64,000 bases of DNA from Comamonas sp. KCTC 72670 (GTDB lineage: Bacteria > Myxococcota > Myxococcia > Myxococcales > Myxococcaceae). The translations under genes and the position numbers were made by a program. The notes below the pieces were generated by a model. It was not told the DNA's origin, ran no database searches, and saw nothing but the letters and a program-made list of their open reading frames with translations. Positions within the stretch are counted from its first letter, which is position 1, and each line of letters begins with the position of its first letter. Below, piece after piece: positions 15,817 through 27,293 of this stretch. The DNA lies in assembly GCA_014656495.1 (NCBI GenBank), contig BNCN01000005.1:310001-374000 (forward strand), written 5' to 3'.

Positions 15817-16953
15817 ATGCATGTGAGAACTCCGGAGCAAGCGTCGTTCGCCGACGCCATCGATGCCTTCTGCCGTGCGCAGACGGGGACGCGCGCGCAG
15901 CGTGACGCCCTGACCCAGCACGGCGCTGAATTCCACAACCGCGCGTTGTATGCCCAGATGGCGGAGCTGGGCTGGCTCGGCGTGGGCATCTCGCCGGAGC
16001 ACGGTGGCTCCGGGGGTGGCTTGTCGGAGGTCTGTCTCTTCACGGAGCGGACGAACTACGGCCTCGCGCCCGTGGGTGGCTACGTCACCACCGCGGTGGC
16101 CGCCGGGCCCTACGCGAAGTTCGGGACGCCGGCTCAGCGCGAGAAGGTGCTGGGCGGCATCGTCAGGGGTCGCGTGGAGGCCATCGCCATCTCGGAGCCG
16201 GGGGCGGGCTCGGACGTCGCCGCCATCGCGTGCCGCGCGCGGCGGATTTCAGAGGGCTTCATCATCAACGGGCAGAAGACGTGGTGCTCCAACGCGCACC
16301 TCGCGGACCACCTGCTGCTGATTGCGCGCACGCAGACGGGGACCCGGCACGAAGGGCTCACCATGTTCTGCGTGCCCACGAACACGCCGGGCGTGGAGAT
16401 ACGCGGCATCCCCACGCTCAACGGCAAGGACGTCAACGACGTCTACTTCACCGACTGCTTCCTGCCGGAGAGCGCGGTGGTGGGGAAGGTGGACCAGGCG
16501 TGGCCGCAGGTCATGTCGGGGCTCAACAGCGAGCGGCTCATCCTCGCGGCGGCGATGCTCGGCCGGGGGCGGCGCGCCTTCGACGACGCGGTGGCCTACG
16601 TGAAGGAGCGCAAGCAGTTCGGCAAGTCCGTGGGCTCCTTCCAGGCGCTCAAGCACCGCATCGCGGACCTCGCGACGGAGCTGGACTGCTGCGAGCTGCT
16701 CCTCTACCGCGTGGCGGAGATGGCGGATGAAGCCCCCGAGCGGATGCTGCCCCGCGAGGCGTCGATGGCGAAGCTGAAGGCGACGGAGACGGCCAAGCGC
16801 GTGGCGCTCGAGGGCGTGCAGATGATGGGCGGCTACGGCTACGCCACTGAATACGACATGGAGTCGCACCTGCGCGCCACGGTCATCTCCACCGTCTACG
16901 GCGGCACCAGCGAAATCCAGCGCGACATCATCGGCAAGACGTTCGGACTCTAG
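15817..16953 (+). CDS. Acyl-CoA dehydrogenase
   Basis: 378 residues, an FAD enzyme of the ACAD family. Seen: 'AISEPGAGSDVAAIACRARR' and 'GQKTWCSNA' (FAD/substrate loop), 'QFGKSVGSFQALKHRIADLA' in the C-terminal helical domain, and the YGGTSEIQRDIIG ending with the expected catalytic Glu at 366. It introduces the alpha-beta double bond in acyl-CoA and passes electrons to ETF. The Shine-Dalgarno is weak, but the spacing of 34 bases from the ligase gene supports cotranscription. Confidence 0.93.
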   Translation: MHVRTPEQASFADAIDAFCRAQTGTRAQRDALTQHGAEFHNRALYAQMAELGWLGVGISPEHGGSGGGLSEVCLFTERTNYGLAPVGGYVTTAVAAGPYAKFGTPAQREKVLGGIVRGRVEAIAISEPGAGSDVAAIACRARRISEGFIINGQKTWCSNAHLADHLLLIARTQTGTRHEGLTMFCVPTNTPGVEIRGIPTLNGKDVNDVYFTDCFLPESAVVGKVDQAWPQVMSGLNSERLILAAAMLGRGRRAFDDAVAYVKERKQFGKSVGSFQALKHRIADLATELDCCELLLYRVAEMADEAPERMLPREASMAKLKATETAKRVALEGVQMMGGYGYATEYDMESHLRATVISTVYGGTSEIQRDIIGKTFGL

Positions 16954-16962
16954 GAGACAACC

Positions 16963-18111
16963 ATGACGGCGGCTTCTCGATGGGGCTCGGAAGAGCTCGA
17001 GCAGGTGCGCGCGCTCGCGGCCACCTACTTCACCAAGGAGGTCCTCCCCAACGTGCCCAAGCACGTGGAGCAGGGCTACCCGGACAAGGCGCTGTACCGC
17101 CGGGCCGGAGAGCTGGGGCTGCTGTGCATGTCCATCCCGGAGGCCTACGGCGGGGGCGGCGGCACCTACGCCCACGAGGCCGTCCTCATCGAGGAGCAGG
17201 TCCGCGCGGGCGACCCGTCCATGGGCTTCTCGGTCCACTGCGCCATCGTCGCGCACTACCTCCTGGCCTACGCGTCCGAGGCCCAGAAGAAGGGGTGGCT
17301 GCCGAAGCTGGCCAGCGGCGAGTGGGTGGGCGCCATCGCCATGACGGAGCCGGGCACGGGCTCCGACCTCCAGGCCATCTCCACCCGCGCGGTGCGTGAT
17401 GGGGACTTCTACCGGGTGAGCGGCTCCAAGACGTTCATCTCCAACGGCCGCGTGTGCGACTTCCTCATCCTCGCGGTGCGCACCGGGGACGTGAAGGGCC
17501 ACGCGGGCATCTCCCTGCTGTGTGCCGAGGTCTCCGACACCACGCCGGGCTTCGAGCGCGGGCGCATCCTGGAGAAGCTGGGCGGCAAGGGGCAGGACAC
17601 CACGGAGCTCTTCTTCGACGACCTGAAGGTCCCCGCCAGCAACCTGCTGGGCGGCGAGGAGGGCCGAGGCTTCATCCAGATGATGGAGCAGTTGCCCCAG
17701 GAGCGGCTGAGCGTGGCGCTCATCGCGATGGCCAGCCTGGAGCGGGCCATGGACGTGACGGTCGAATACACGAAACAGCGCCAGGTGTTCGGAAAGCCGC
17801 TCTTCGCCCTCCAGAATACGCGCTTCGAGCTGGCGGAGGTCGCTACGCTCCGGCGCGTGTGTCGTACCTTCATCGACGACTGCATCGTGTCGCACCTGGA
17901 GGGTGGGTTGGATGTGACGACGGCGGCCATGGCCAAGTACTGGGTCTCGGACCAGGCGTGCATCGTCGCTGACCGTTGCTTGCAGTTGTTCGGAGGGTAC
18001 GGGTACATGAAGGAGTACCCCATCGCCCACCTGTTCGCGGACACGCGTGTGCTGCGAATCTTCGCCGGTGCGAACGAGGTCATGAAAGAGCTCGTCGCCC
18101 GTTCCCTGTAG
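16963..18111 (+). CDS. Acyl-CoA dehydrogenase (second paralogue)
   Basis: 382 residues, 9 bases after the previous gene, with AGGAGA before the ATG. ACAD motifs: 'IAMTEPGTGSDLQAISTRAV', 'SGSKTFISNG', 'QVFGKPLFALQNTRFELAEV' and the C-terminal 'LFGGYGYMKEYPIAHLFADT' then IFAGANEVMKEL, with Glu372 as the probable base. It differs enough from its neighbour to expect another chain length or a branched substrate; the A-G-A-N-E form of the last motif is like long-chain FadE types. Confidence 0.93.
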   Translation: MTAASRWGSEELEQVRALAATYFTKEVLPNVPKHVEQGYPDKALYRRAGELGLLCMSIPEAYGGGGGTYAHEAVLIEEQVRAGDPSMGFSVHCAIVAHYLLAYASEAQKKGWLPKLASGEWVGAIAMTEPGTGSDLQAISTRAVRDGDFYRVSGSKTFISNGRVCDFLILAVRTGDVKGHAGISLLCAEVSDTTPGFERGRILEKLGGKGQDTTELFFDDLKVPASNLLGGEEGRGFIQMMEQLPQERLSVALIAMASLERAMDVTVEYTKQRQVFGKPLFALQNTRFELAEVATLRRVCRTFIDDCIVSHLEGGLDVTTAAMAKYWVSDQACIVADRCLQLFGGYGYMKEYPIAHLFADTRVLRIFAGANEVMKELVARSL

Positions 18112-18141
18112 ACCCCCACATCCCGTTCAAGGAGGCTCTGC

Positions 18142-19353
18142 GTGAGCCAGGAAGCATTCATCTTCGACGCCGTCCGGACCCCGCGCGGCAAGGGCAAGAA
18201 GGGCGCGTTGCACGGCACCAAGCCCATCTCGCTGCTCACCGGACTGGTGGACGCGCTCAAGAAGCGTCACCCGAACCTGGACCCGAAGCGCATCGACGAC
18301 GTCGTGCTCGGCGTCGTCTCGCCGGTGGGCGACCAGGGCGCGGACATCGCGCGCACGCTGGTGCTGGCGGCGGGCCTGCCGGAGACGGTGGGCGGCGTGC
18401 AGCTCAACCGCTTCTGCGCCTCCGGCCTGACGGCGGTGAACATGGCCGCGCAGCAGGTGCGCTCGGGCTGGGAGCACCTGGTCATCGCGGGCGGCGTGGA
18501 GAGCATGTCGCGCGTGCCCATGGGCTCGGACGGTGGCGCGTGGGCCATGGACCCGGCCACCAACTTCGACACCTACTTCGTGCCGCAGGGCATCTCCGCG
18601 GACCTCATCGCCACCATCGAGGGCTTCACCCGCGAGGACGTGGACCGCTACGCGGCGCGCTCGCAGGTGCTGGCGGGCAAGGCGTGGGCCGGCGGCTACT
18701 TCAAGAACTCCGTCGTCCCGGTGGTGGACCAGAACGGCCTCACCGTGCTGGAGCATGACGAGCTGATGCGTCCCGACTCCACCGTGGCGTCGCTGGGCAA
18801 GCTCAACCCGTCCTTCGCCGTCATGGGCGAGGCCGGCGGCTTCGACGCGGTGGCGCTGCAGAAGTACCACCACGTGGAGCGCATCGAGCACGTGCACACG
18901 CCGGGCAACTCGTCGGGCATCGTGGACGGCGCTGCGCTGGTGCTCATCGGCTCGGAGCAGGTGGGCAAGTCGCTGGGGCTCACGCCGCGCGCGCGCATCG
19001 CCGCCGTGGCCACGTCCGGCTCGGACCCGACCATCATGCTCACCGGCCCGATTCCGGCCACGCAGAAGCTGCTTCAAATCGCGGGCCTGTCGGTGAACGA
19101 CATCGACCTGTTTGAGCTGAACGAGGCCTTCGCCTCCGTGGTGCTCAAGTACCAGAAGGACCTCGGCATTCCGGACGAGAAGCTCAATGTGAATGGCGGC
19201 GCCATCGCCATGGGGCACCCGCTGGGCGCCACGGGCGCGATGATTCTGGGGACCATGGTGGACGAGCTGGAGCGCCGCAAGGCGCGCCGCGCGGTCATCA
19301 CCCTGTGCGTGGGCGGTGGCATGGGCGTGGCCACCCTCATCGAGCGCGTCTGA
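18142..19353 (+). CDS. fadA: Acetyl-CoA C-acyltransferase (thiolase), FadA type
   Basis: 403 residues starting at GTG 18142, behind a strong AAGGAGG. Thiolase residues: nucleophile C92 in [23 protein letters not shown] with the catalytic His, and LCVGGGMG with the second Cys near the C-terminus. Cleaves 3-ketoacyl-CoA with CoA in the last step of the cycle. Followed 40 bases later by the bifunctional hydratase/dehydrogenase, its usual partner. Confidence 0.93.
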   Translation: MSQEAFIFDAVRTPRGKGKKGALHGTKPISLLTGLVDALKKRHPNLDPKRIDDVVLGVVSPVGDQGADIARTLVLAAGLPETVGGVQLNRFCASGLTAVNMAAQQVRSGWEHLVIAGGVESMSRVPMGSDGGAWAMDPATNFDTYFVPQGISADLIATIEGFTREDVDRYAARSQVLAGKAWAGGYFKNSVVPVVDQNGLTVLEHDELMRPDSTVASLGKLNPSFAVMGEAGGFDAVALQKYHHVERIEHVHTPGNSSGIVDGAALVLIGSEQVGKSLGLTPRARIAAVATSGSDPTIMLTGPIPATQKLLQIAGLSVNDIDLFELNEAFASVVLKYQKDLGIPDEKLNVNGGAIAMGHPLGATGAMILGTMVDELERRKARRAVITLCVGGGMGVATLIERV

Positions 19354-19393
19354 GCTTCCTTCCCAAAACTTCGACAGGATTCGAGCGAACCCC

Positions 19394-21571
19394 ATGAGTG
19401 AGCAGAGCACCATCCGCTGGGAACAAGACGCTGACGGCATCGTGGTCTTGACGTTGGATGACCCGAGCCAGTCCGCGAACACCATGAACGCGGCGTATCT
19501 GAAGTCCATGCGCGCGACGGTGGACCGGCTGGTCAAGGAGAAGGACAGCATCTCCGGCGTCGTCCTCACCTCCGCGAAGAAGACGTTCTTCGCCGGTGGC
19601 GACCTGAAGGATTTGCTGAAGGTGAGGAAGGAGGACGCGAAGCAGGCCTTCGAGCTGGGCCAGGAGATCAAGGCGCAGCTTCGCGCCCTGGAGACGCTGG
19701 GCAAGCCGGTGGTCGCGGCCATCAACGGCGCGGCGCTGGGCGGCGGCCTGGAGATTGCCCTCGCGTGCCACCGCCGCATCGTGGCGGACGTGAAGGGCGT
19801 CCAGGTGGGCCTGCCCGAGGTGACGCTGGGCCTGCTGCCCGGCGGCGGCGGCGTGGTGCGCACCGTGCGCATGCTGGGCATCGTGGACGCGCTGATGAAG
19901 GTGCTGCTCCAGGGGCAGCGCTACCGTCCGCAGGAGGCGAAGGACGTGGGGCTGGTCCACGAGGTGGTGGACTCCGTGGAGGCGCTGCTGCCCGCGGCGA
20001 AGGCGTGGGTGAAGGCCAATCCCAGCGCGCAGCAGCCCTGGGACGTGAAGGGCTACAAGATTCCGGGCGGCACGCCGACGCACCCCGGGCTCGCGGCCAA
20101 CCTGCCCGCCTTCCCGGCCAACCTGCGCAAGCAGCTCAAGGGCGCGAACATGCCCGCGCCCCGCGCCATCATGGCCGTGGCGGTGGAGGGCACGCAGGTG
20201 GACGTGGACACCGCGTTCACCATCGAGTCGCGCTACTTCACCGAGCTCGTCACCGGGCAGGTCGCGAAGAACATGATTCAGGCGTTCTTCTTCGACATGC
20301 AGCACATCAACTCCGGCGGCGGCCGGCCCAAGGGCTTCCCGCAGTACACGGCGAAGAAGGTGGGCGTGCTGGGCGCCGGCATGATGGGCGCGGGCATCGC
20401 GTACGTCTGCGCGAAGGCCGGCATCGACGTGGTGCTCAAGGACGTGAGCCTCGCCTCGGCGGAGAAGGGCAAGCAGTACTCCGTCAAGCTGGTGGAGAAG
20501 GCCATCCAGCGGGGCAAGTCCACGAAGGAGAAGGGTGACGCGCTGCTGGCGCGCATCACCCCGACGACGGACGCCGCCGCGCTGAAGGGATGTGACGTCG
20601 TCATCGAGGCCGTCTTCGAGGACGTGAAGCTCAAGCACCAGGTGTTCCAGGAGGTGCAGGACATGGTGGCGCCGGACGCGCTGCTCGCGTCCAACACGTC
20701 CACGCTGCCCATCTCCCTGCTGGCCGAGGGCGTGAAGCGCACGGATGACTTCGTGGGCATGCACTTCTTCTCCCCCGTGGACAAGATGCCGCTGCTGGAG
20801 CTCATCGCCGGGAAGAAGACGAGCGACGCGGCGCTGGCGAAGGCCATCGACATCGCGGTGCAGATTGGGAAGACGCCCATCGTCGTCAACGACAGCCGGG
20901 GCTTCTTCACCAGCCGCGTCATCGGCACCTTCCTCAATGAGGCCATCGCCATGGTGGGCGAGGGCATCGCGCCGGCCTCCATCGAGCAGGCGGGCCTCCA
21001 GGCGGGCTACCCCGCCGCCCCGCTCAGCCTGATGGACGAACTCACGCTGACGCTGCCGCGCAAGATTCGTCAGGAGACGAAGGCGGCGGCCCTGGCGGAG
21101 GGCAAGCCCTGGGTGGAGCACGGCAGCTACGCCGTGGTGGACGCGCTCATCGACCAGCACCAGCGCAAGGGCCGCTCCACGGGCGGCGGCTTCTACGACT
21201 ACGAGGACGGCAAGCGCGCGGGCCTGTGGAAGGGCCTGGCGCAGCACTTCACCAAGCCCGGCCACACCATCCCCTTCGAGGACATGAAGGACCGGATGCT
21301 GTTCGCCGAGGCCGTGGACACGGTGCGCTGCTTCGACGAGGGCGTGCTGCGCTCGGCCGCGGACGCGAACATCGGCTCCATCCTGGGCATTGGCTTCCCC
21401 GCCTGGACGGGCGGCGTGGCGCAGTTCATCAACGGCTACGAGGGGCCTACGGGCACGGGCCTCCGGGGCTTCATCACCCGCGCGCGGGAGCTGGCGGCGA
21501 AGTACGGGCCGCACTTCGAGCCGCCCGCGTCGCTGGTGGCGAAGGCGGAGAAGGGCGAGTTGCTGAAGTAG
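19394..21571 (+). CDS. fadJ: Bifunctional enoyl-CoA hydratase / 3-hydroxyacyl-CoA dehydrogenase (FadJ/FadB type)
   Basis: 725 residues from the ATG at 19394. The N-terminal crotonase domain has KTFFAGGDLKDL and 'INGAALGGGLEIALACHRRI'. A linker helix leads to the NAD-binding fold with GAGMMGAGIA around residue 327 and the dehydrogenase motif VGMHFFSPVDKMPLLE. The C-terminal domain has 'DSRGFFTSRVIGTFLNEAIA' and a second HCDH-C copy. It carries out the two middle steps of beta-oxidation and would pair with the thiolase encoded just upstream. Last gene of the operon; a strong terminator follows. Confidence 0.93.
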   Translation: MSEQSTIRWEQDADGIVVLTLDDPSQSANTMNAAYLKSMRATVDRLVKEKDSISGVVLTSAKKTFFAGGDLKDLLKVRKEDAKQAFELGQEIKAQLRALETLGKPVVAAINGAALGGGLEIALACHRRIVADVKGVQVGLPEVTLGLLPGGGGVVRTVRMLGIVDALMKVLLQGQRYRPQEAKDVGLVHEVVDSVEALLPAAKAWVKANPSAQQPWDVKGYKIPGGTPTHPGLAANLPAFPANLRKQLKGANMPAPRAIMAVAVEGTQVDVDTAFTIESRYFTELVTGQVAKNMIQAFFFDMQHINSGGGRPKGFPQYTAKKVGVLGAGMMGAGIAYVCAKAGIDVVLKDVSLASAEKGKQYSVKLVEKAIQRGKSTKEKGDALLARITPTTDAAALKGCDVVIEAVFEDVKLKHQVFQEVQDMVAPDALLASNTSTLPISLLAEGVKRTDDFVGMHFFSPVDKMPLLELIAGKKTSDAALAKAIDIAVQIGKTPIVVNDSRGFFTSRVIGTFLNEAIAMVGEGIAPASIEQAGLQAGYPAAPLSLMDELTLTLPRKIRQETKAAALAEGKPWVEHGSYAVVDALIDQHQRKGRSTGGGFYDYEDGKRAGLWKGLAQHFTKPGHTIPFEDMKDRMLFAEAVDTVRCFDEGVLRSAADANIGSILGIGFPAWTGGVAQFINGYEGPTGTGLRGFITRARELAAKYGPHFEPPASLVAKAEKGELLK

Positions 21572-21597
21572 CCGCGGCCCCGGGTTGCAAATGAAAG

Positions 21598-21631
21598 CGG
21601 CCTCCTGGCGTGGGTGCCAGGAGGCCGTTTT
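21598..21631. terminator. Strong intrinsic terminator between convergent genes
   Basis: CGGCCTCCTGGC and GCCAGGAGGCCG form a perfect 12-bp stem around the loop GTGGGT, followed by TTTT on the plus strand. It lies 27 bases after the fadJ-type stop and 13 bases before the end of the minus-strand cytochrome gene, so it probably stops transcription from both sides. Confidence 0.92.
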
Positions 21632-21643
21632 CACGTCCGGCCT

Positions 21644-23665
<2,022 letters not shown>

Positions 23666-23813
23666 ACGCAACCCTCCAGTTGCTTATTGGCACGGTGACA
23701 ACAAGGAGGTAAGTAGGCTTCCAGGTGAAGGCCCACAATACGCATCGCGTCAGTGTCCCCTCGGGGCGGCACACGGCCGTGGTGTGTCCGGGGAAACCCC
23801 CTACAGTGGCGGG

Positions 23814-24683
23814 ATGGAGATTCGACCGCGTGTCACGGAGGCCGGGCCGCGCGACGTGGCGCTGCATGCTCCGTTCTGCGATTACGTGTCACACGTCTTC
23901 ACCCGCGCCGACTTCCGCCGTTGGACGACGTGGGGTGAGTGGAACGACGACTACCGCGCGTTCGTGGTGGTGGAGGACGGGCGCGTGGTGGCGAACGCGT
24001 CCGTGACGCGGATGCGGTTGCTGCTGGAGGGGCGAGAGGTCTCCGGGTTCCAGTTGGGCGCGGTGGGGTGTCTGCCGTCCGTGAGGGGACGTGGGCTGGC
24101 GCGGACGGTCATGGACGCGGCCCTGGCGTACTGCGGGGACGCGCCGGTGCTGCTGTTCGCCAATCCGAGCGTGCGGGCGTTCTACCCGCGCTTCGGCTTT
24201 CGGCCTCGGGGGCAGACGCTCTTCGCGGCTTCGCATGTGGCCGAGCCCTCGGGGCCGGCCGCGCCGCTCCTCGATGTGTCGCTGGCGGAGGTGCGGGCGG
24301 GGTTGGCACGGCTGGCGGACGAGGGCGTGCCAGTGACGGAGCGCTTCGGTGCGCGGGGGCATGCCCGCATCGCGAGCTGGTATGCGGCGAACGGGTTCTC
24401 GCGGCCGCTGCGCCAGTTGCGCGACGACGCGTGGGTGTTCGCGGAGGTGGAGGGCGACACGCTGTATGTCGATGACCTCTTCGCGCGCGAGCCGTTCGAC
24501 CTGCGCGCGGAGCTGCCACGGCTCATCGACCGGCCCATCGCCTCCATCCAGTTCGGCTTCACGCCGGAGCGCTGGTGGCCCGGCGCGGAGCCCGTGGGTG
24601 AGGAGGCGGACGCCGACCTTTTCGTGCGTGGAGCCGGGTGGCCCGAGGGTGCCGACCGGTTCCCGGTGATGGCTCGGACCTGA
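23814..24683 (+). CDS. GNAT-family N-acetyltransferase
   Basis: 289 residues. The start is the ATG at 23814; it begins MEIRPRVTEAGPRDVALH, a usual GNAT opening. The acetyl-CoA loop is GCLPSVRGRGLARTVMDAAL (R-x-x-G-x-G/A form, about residues 82-101), followed by 'LLFANPSVRAFYPRFGFRPR', the conserved beta5 'F..N..A..FY.r.GF' pattern. The C-terminal ~150 residues form a second domain without recognised motifs, giving the Eis/two-domain GNAT size. The substrate is unknown. It diverges from the cytochrome gene across 148 bases and ends 17 bases from a convergent gene. Confidence 0.82.
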   Translation: MEIRPRVTEAGPRDVALHAPFCDYVSHVFTRADFRRWTTWGEWNDDYRAFVVVEDGRVVANASVTRMRLLLEGREVSGFQLGAVGCLPSVRGRGLARTVMDAALAYCGDAPVLLFANPSVRAFYPRFGFRPRGQTLFAASHVAEPSGPAAPLLDVSLAEVRAGLARLADEGVPVTERFGARGHARIASWYAANGFSRPLRQLRDDAWVFAEVEGDTLYVDDLFAREPFDLRAELPRLIDRPIASIQFGFTPERWWPGAEPVGEEADADLFVRGAGWPEGADRFPVMART

Positions 24684-24700
24684 GCCTCCACCTCGCGGAC

Positions 24701-25318
24701 CTACTGCTGCCGGCCCTCGATGGCGCACATGAGCACCGCCGCGGCGATGCCGAGCCGCCGGTCCAACTGGCGGTCGAGGTCCATGGAGAAGTCCAAATCA
24801 ATCTTCTGGATGAAGGGGTTGAAGCGCTGGTGGAAGGCGAAGACCTGCGTCAGGCCCAGCGTTCCGGTGAAGGACTGGGGAATCAGGTTGGAGAGGAAGC
24901 GGCGCACCAGCGCCATCGCCATGCTGTCCTCTTCAATCTTCCCCACCTCCTGGTCATTCGCATCCAGCACCAGCCACTGGTCACGGAAGAGGGAGCGCAG
25001 GCCCTTGCGGCGCAGGGCGCCCAGGCGCTCACCCGTGACGGCGTCCGTCACGTCGTACGTCATGCCGAAGTCGATGATGCCCCGCGCCTTGATGATGATG
25101 AGCTCCTCGCGCATCTCCTCGTCGGTGTAGATGCGGATGTCCTCCTTCAGCTTGAAGGCCTTCAGCTTCGAATAGAACGCGAGGTTGCCCGCCTCGTCGT
25201 AGATGTGGAACGCGTCGCCGAACAGCTTGAAGAACTTGCGGCGAATCATGTAGCGCGTCTGGCCGAAGCGGCCGGGGGCCAGGTGGCTGGGAGCACGGGT
25301 CTGGAGTGCGGTCGACAT
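24701..25318 (-). CDS. LURP-one-related / tubby-like (scramblase-fold) protein
   Basis: 205 residues from the ATG at 25318 (GGGGGAGG directly before it). The body reads as a single 12-stranded-barrel LOR/tubby-C-like domain: 'YMIRRKFFKLFGDAFHIYDE', NLAFYSKLKAFKLKEDI, 'DVTDAVTGERLGALRRKGLR' and DQWLVLDANDQEVGKIEED, ending with a hydrophobic helix (RRLGIAAAVLMCAIEG). The repeated 'description of a default tissue state' pattern (x-Y-D-V-T-D) is typical. The biochemical role is unknown; the family is lipid-associated in some members. Confidence 0.6.
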   Translation of the reverse strand: MSTALQTRAPSHLAPGRFGQTRYMIRRKFFKLFGDAFHIYDEAGNLAFYSKLKAFKLKEDIRIYTDEEMREELIIIKARGIIDFGMTYDVTDAVTGERLGALRRKGLRSLFRDQWLVLDANDQEVGKIEEDSMAMALVRRFLSNLIPQSFTGTLGLTQVFAFHQRFNPFIQKIDLDFSMDLDRQLDRRLGIAAAVLMCAIEGRQQ

Positions 25319-25404
25319 GCCTCCCCCATAGCAAAGGTGGCGAGTGACTCGCACGCGGCCCTCCCCCTTGGAAAGCCCGGCAATTCCCGCGACGTGAGAA
25401 CCGC

Positions 25405-25968
25405 TCAGCGAGAAGGTGGGTACTTCTGGAGTTTTCGCTGGAGCGAGCGCCGGTGGATGCCCAGCTTGCGCGCGGCCTCGGAGATGTTGCCGGCGCAGTC
25501 CGCGAGCACGCGGTTGATGTGCTCCCACTCGGCGCGCGCCAGCGACGGCGCCTCGAAGCTCTCCGGCGTCGCCACGGAGGGCTCACCGGACGCCCGCGCG
25601 AAGGCCGCGAGCACGTCATCCACGTCCGCGGGCTTCGGCAGGTAGTTCACCGCGCCCAAGCGGATGGCATCCACCGTGGTGGCGATGCTGCCGTAACCGG
25701 TGAGCACGATGACGCGCGTGGAGGCATCCACCGTCAGCAAGTCCCTCACCACCTCCAGGCCATTGCGGCCCGGCATGCGCAGGTCCACGACGGCGTACTC
25801 GGGGGAGTCCCGGCGCGCGGCGGCGAGCGCCTCGTCGTAGTCCCCGGCGGTGGTGACGTCCCAGCCGCGCTCGCGGAAGGCGCGCGCCAGCCGCTCGCGC
25901 AGCGTGGCGTCGTCGTCCACCAACAGCAGGCTGGGGCGGTGCTCGGTGCCCGCGCTCGCGATGCTCAT
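25405..25968 (-). CDS. regA: Response regulator, RegA/PrrA/ActR family
   Basis: 187 residues. Receiver about 13-130 with acidic pocket D18-D20, phospho-acceptor D62 (YAVVDLRMPG) and the switch Thr/Lys in VLTGYG and YLPKP. The C-terminal Fis-type helix-turn-helix 'NISEAARKLGIHRRSLQRKL' is the very conserved RegA DNA-binding helix. With the linked RegB it forms a redox-responsive system that in proteobacteria controls respiration, carbon and nitrogen functions. The start overlaps the kinase stop in an ATGA (25965-25968). Confidence 0.93.
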   Translation of the reverse strand: MSIASAGTEHRPSLLLVDDDATLRERLARAFRERGWDVTTAGDYDEALAAARRDSPEYAVVDLRMPGRNGLEVVRDLLTVDASTRVIVLTGYGSIATTVDAIRLGAVNYLPKPADVDDVLAAFARASGEPSVATPESFEAPSLARAEWEHINRVLADCAGNISEAARKLGIHRRSLQRKLQKYPPSR

Positions 25969-27293
25969 GACGCCAGCTCCGGCGCGGCGTGGGGCTCCGT
26001 CACCGGCAGCGCGAGGCTCGCCGTGGTGCCCTGGCCCGGTGTCGAGCGCAGCTCCAGCGAGCCGCCCAGCTGTTCCACCAAGGTGCGTGCCAGGAAGAGT
26101 CCCAGGCCCATGCCTTCTCCTGGCGGCTTGGTGGTGAAGAACGGCTCCCCGGCGCGAGACAACACCTCCGCCCCCATCCCCGTGCCCGCGTCCTGGACCT
26201 CGAGCAGCGCGCCGTCACCCTGGGCCTGCACGCGCAGCTCCACGGTGCGCGGCGTCTGCGATGCCTGGAGCGCGTTCTTCACCAGCCCGCGCAGCACCCG
26301 GGCCAGGGCGCGCGGTGGGCCGTGGACGCGCCACTCGCGGACCTCGGTGGGCAGTTGGACGCGCACGCGCTCCGCGCCGTGGAGCTCCGCGAGCATGTCC
26401 TCCACCAGCCGGCCCAGGGGCACGGGGTGGAAGGGCTCCCCCGTCGTCTGCCCCGCGTCGGCGGACATCTGCACCAGCACGTCGCGGCAGCGGTCCACCT
26501 GCTGGCGGATGAGGCGCAGGTCCTCGCGCACGGATTCGGAGGTGCCCGCGGTGGCCAGCGCGCGCTCCACTTCCTTGGCCACCACGGCGATGGTGGACAG
26601 CGGCGTGGACAGCTCGTGCGCGGCGCCCGCGGCCAGCGTCGCCAGCGAGGCCACCTTCTCCCGCCGCGCGTGCAGCGCGCGCGCCTGGGCCAGCTCCTGC
26701 TCCCGCGCGCCGAGCGCCCGCGTGACGCGCTGGATGAAGTAGACGATGAAGCCCGCGGCCACCGCGAAGGCCACCCACATGCCGTTGATGTGCAGCCGCA
26801 TCAGCTCCGCGTGGTCCGGCCGCGACAGCCCCGCGGGCAGCTCCACGTCCTGGAGCACGAACAGCGAGCCGAAGGCCATCAGCGTGAAGCCGAACAGCCC
26901 CCACATCCACCGCGCGGGGAGCAGCACCGTGGCCAGCGCCACGTTCACCAGGTAGAGCGTGGTGAAGGGGTTGTGGGTGCCGCCGCTGAGGGCGAGCAGG
27001 CCCGTGAGCACCAGCGTGTCCCACAGCATCAGCTTGCCCAGGGTGCCCGCCGTCACGGGCAAATCCCGCGACAGCCAGGCGCGCACCGACAGGTTCGTCA
27101 GCCCCTCCAGGCCCAGCAGCGCGCCCAGCACCGGCAGGGGCAGGCCGAGCTCCAGCCCGTAGGCCGCCGCGCCGATGACGAGCGTCTGGCCCAGCAGCAA
27201 GCCCCAGCGCAGGCGCAGCAGCCACTCCAGGTTGAGGCGAGCCCGGGAGTCCGGCTCGAGGAGGGGCGTGGCGGCGGGGGGCGAAGGCGTCAT
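25965..27293 (-). CDS. regB: Redox-sensing histidine kinase, RegB/PrrB/ActS family
   Basis: 442 residues. About six hydrophobic helices between residues 26 and 190 place it in the inner membrane. The loop G104-G-T-H-N-P-F110 matches the GGTxNPF ubiquinone-binding motif of RegB. The phospho-acceptor is H226 in AAHELSTPLSTI. C269 in QQVDRCRDVL is at the position of the redox-active cysteine of RegB (Cys265 in Rhodobacter). HATPase_c closes with GEGMGLGLFLA. All three diagnostic features are intact, so quinone/cysteine redox control is likely. The start overlaps the stop of the upstream lipoprotein gene (ATGA, 27290-27293). Confidence 0.95.
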   Translation of the reverse strand: MTPSPPAATPLLEPDSRARLNLEWLLRLRWGLLLGQTLVIGAAAYGLELGLPLPVLGALLGLEGLTNLSVRAWLSRDLPVTAGTLGKLMLWDTLVLTGLLALSGGTHNPFTTLYLVNVALATVLLPARWMWGLFGFTLMAFGSLFVLQDVELPAGLSRPDHAELMRLHINGMWVAFAVAAGFIVYFIQRVTRALGAREQELAQARALHARREKVASLATLAAGAAHELSTPLSTIAVVAKEVERALATAGTSESVREDLRLIRQQVDRCRDVLVQMSADAGQTTGEPFHPVPLGRLVEDMLAELHGAERVRVQLPTEVREWRVHGPPRALARVLRGLVKNALQASQTPRTVELRVQAQGDGALLEVQDAGTGMGAEVLSRAGEPFFTTKPPGEGMGLGLFLARTLVEQLGGSLELRSTPGQGTTASLALPVTEPHAAPELAS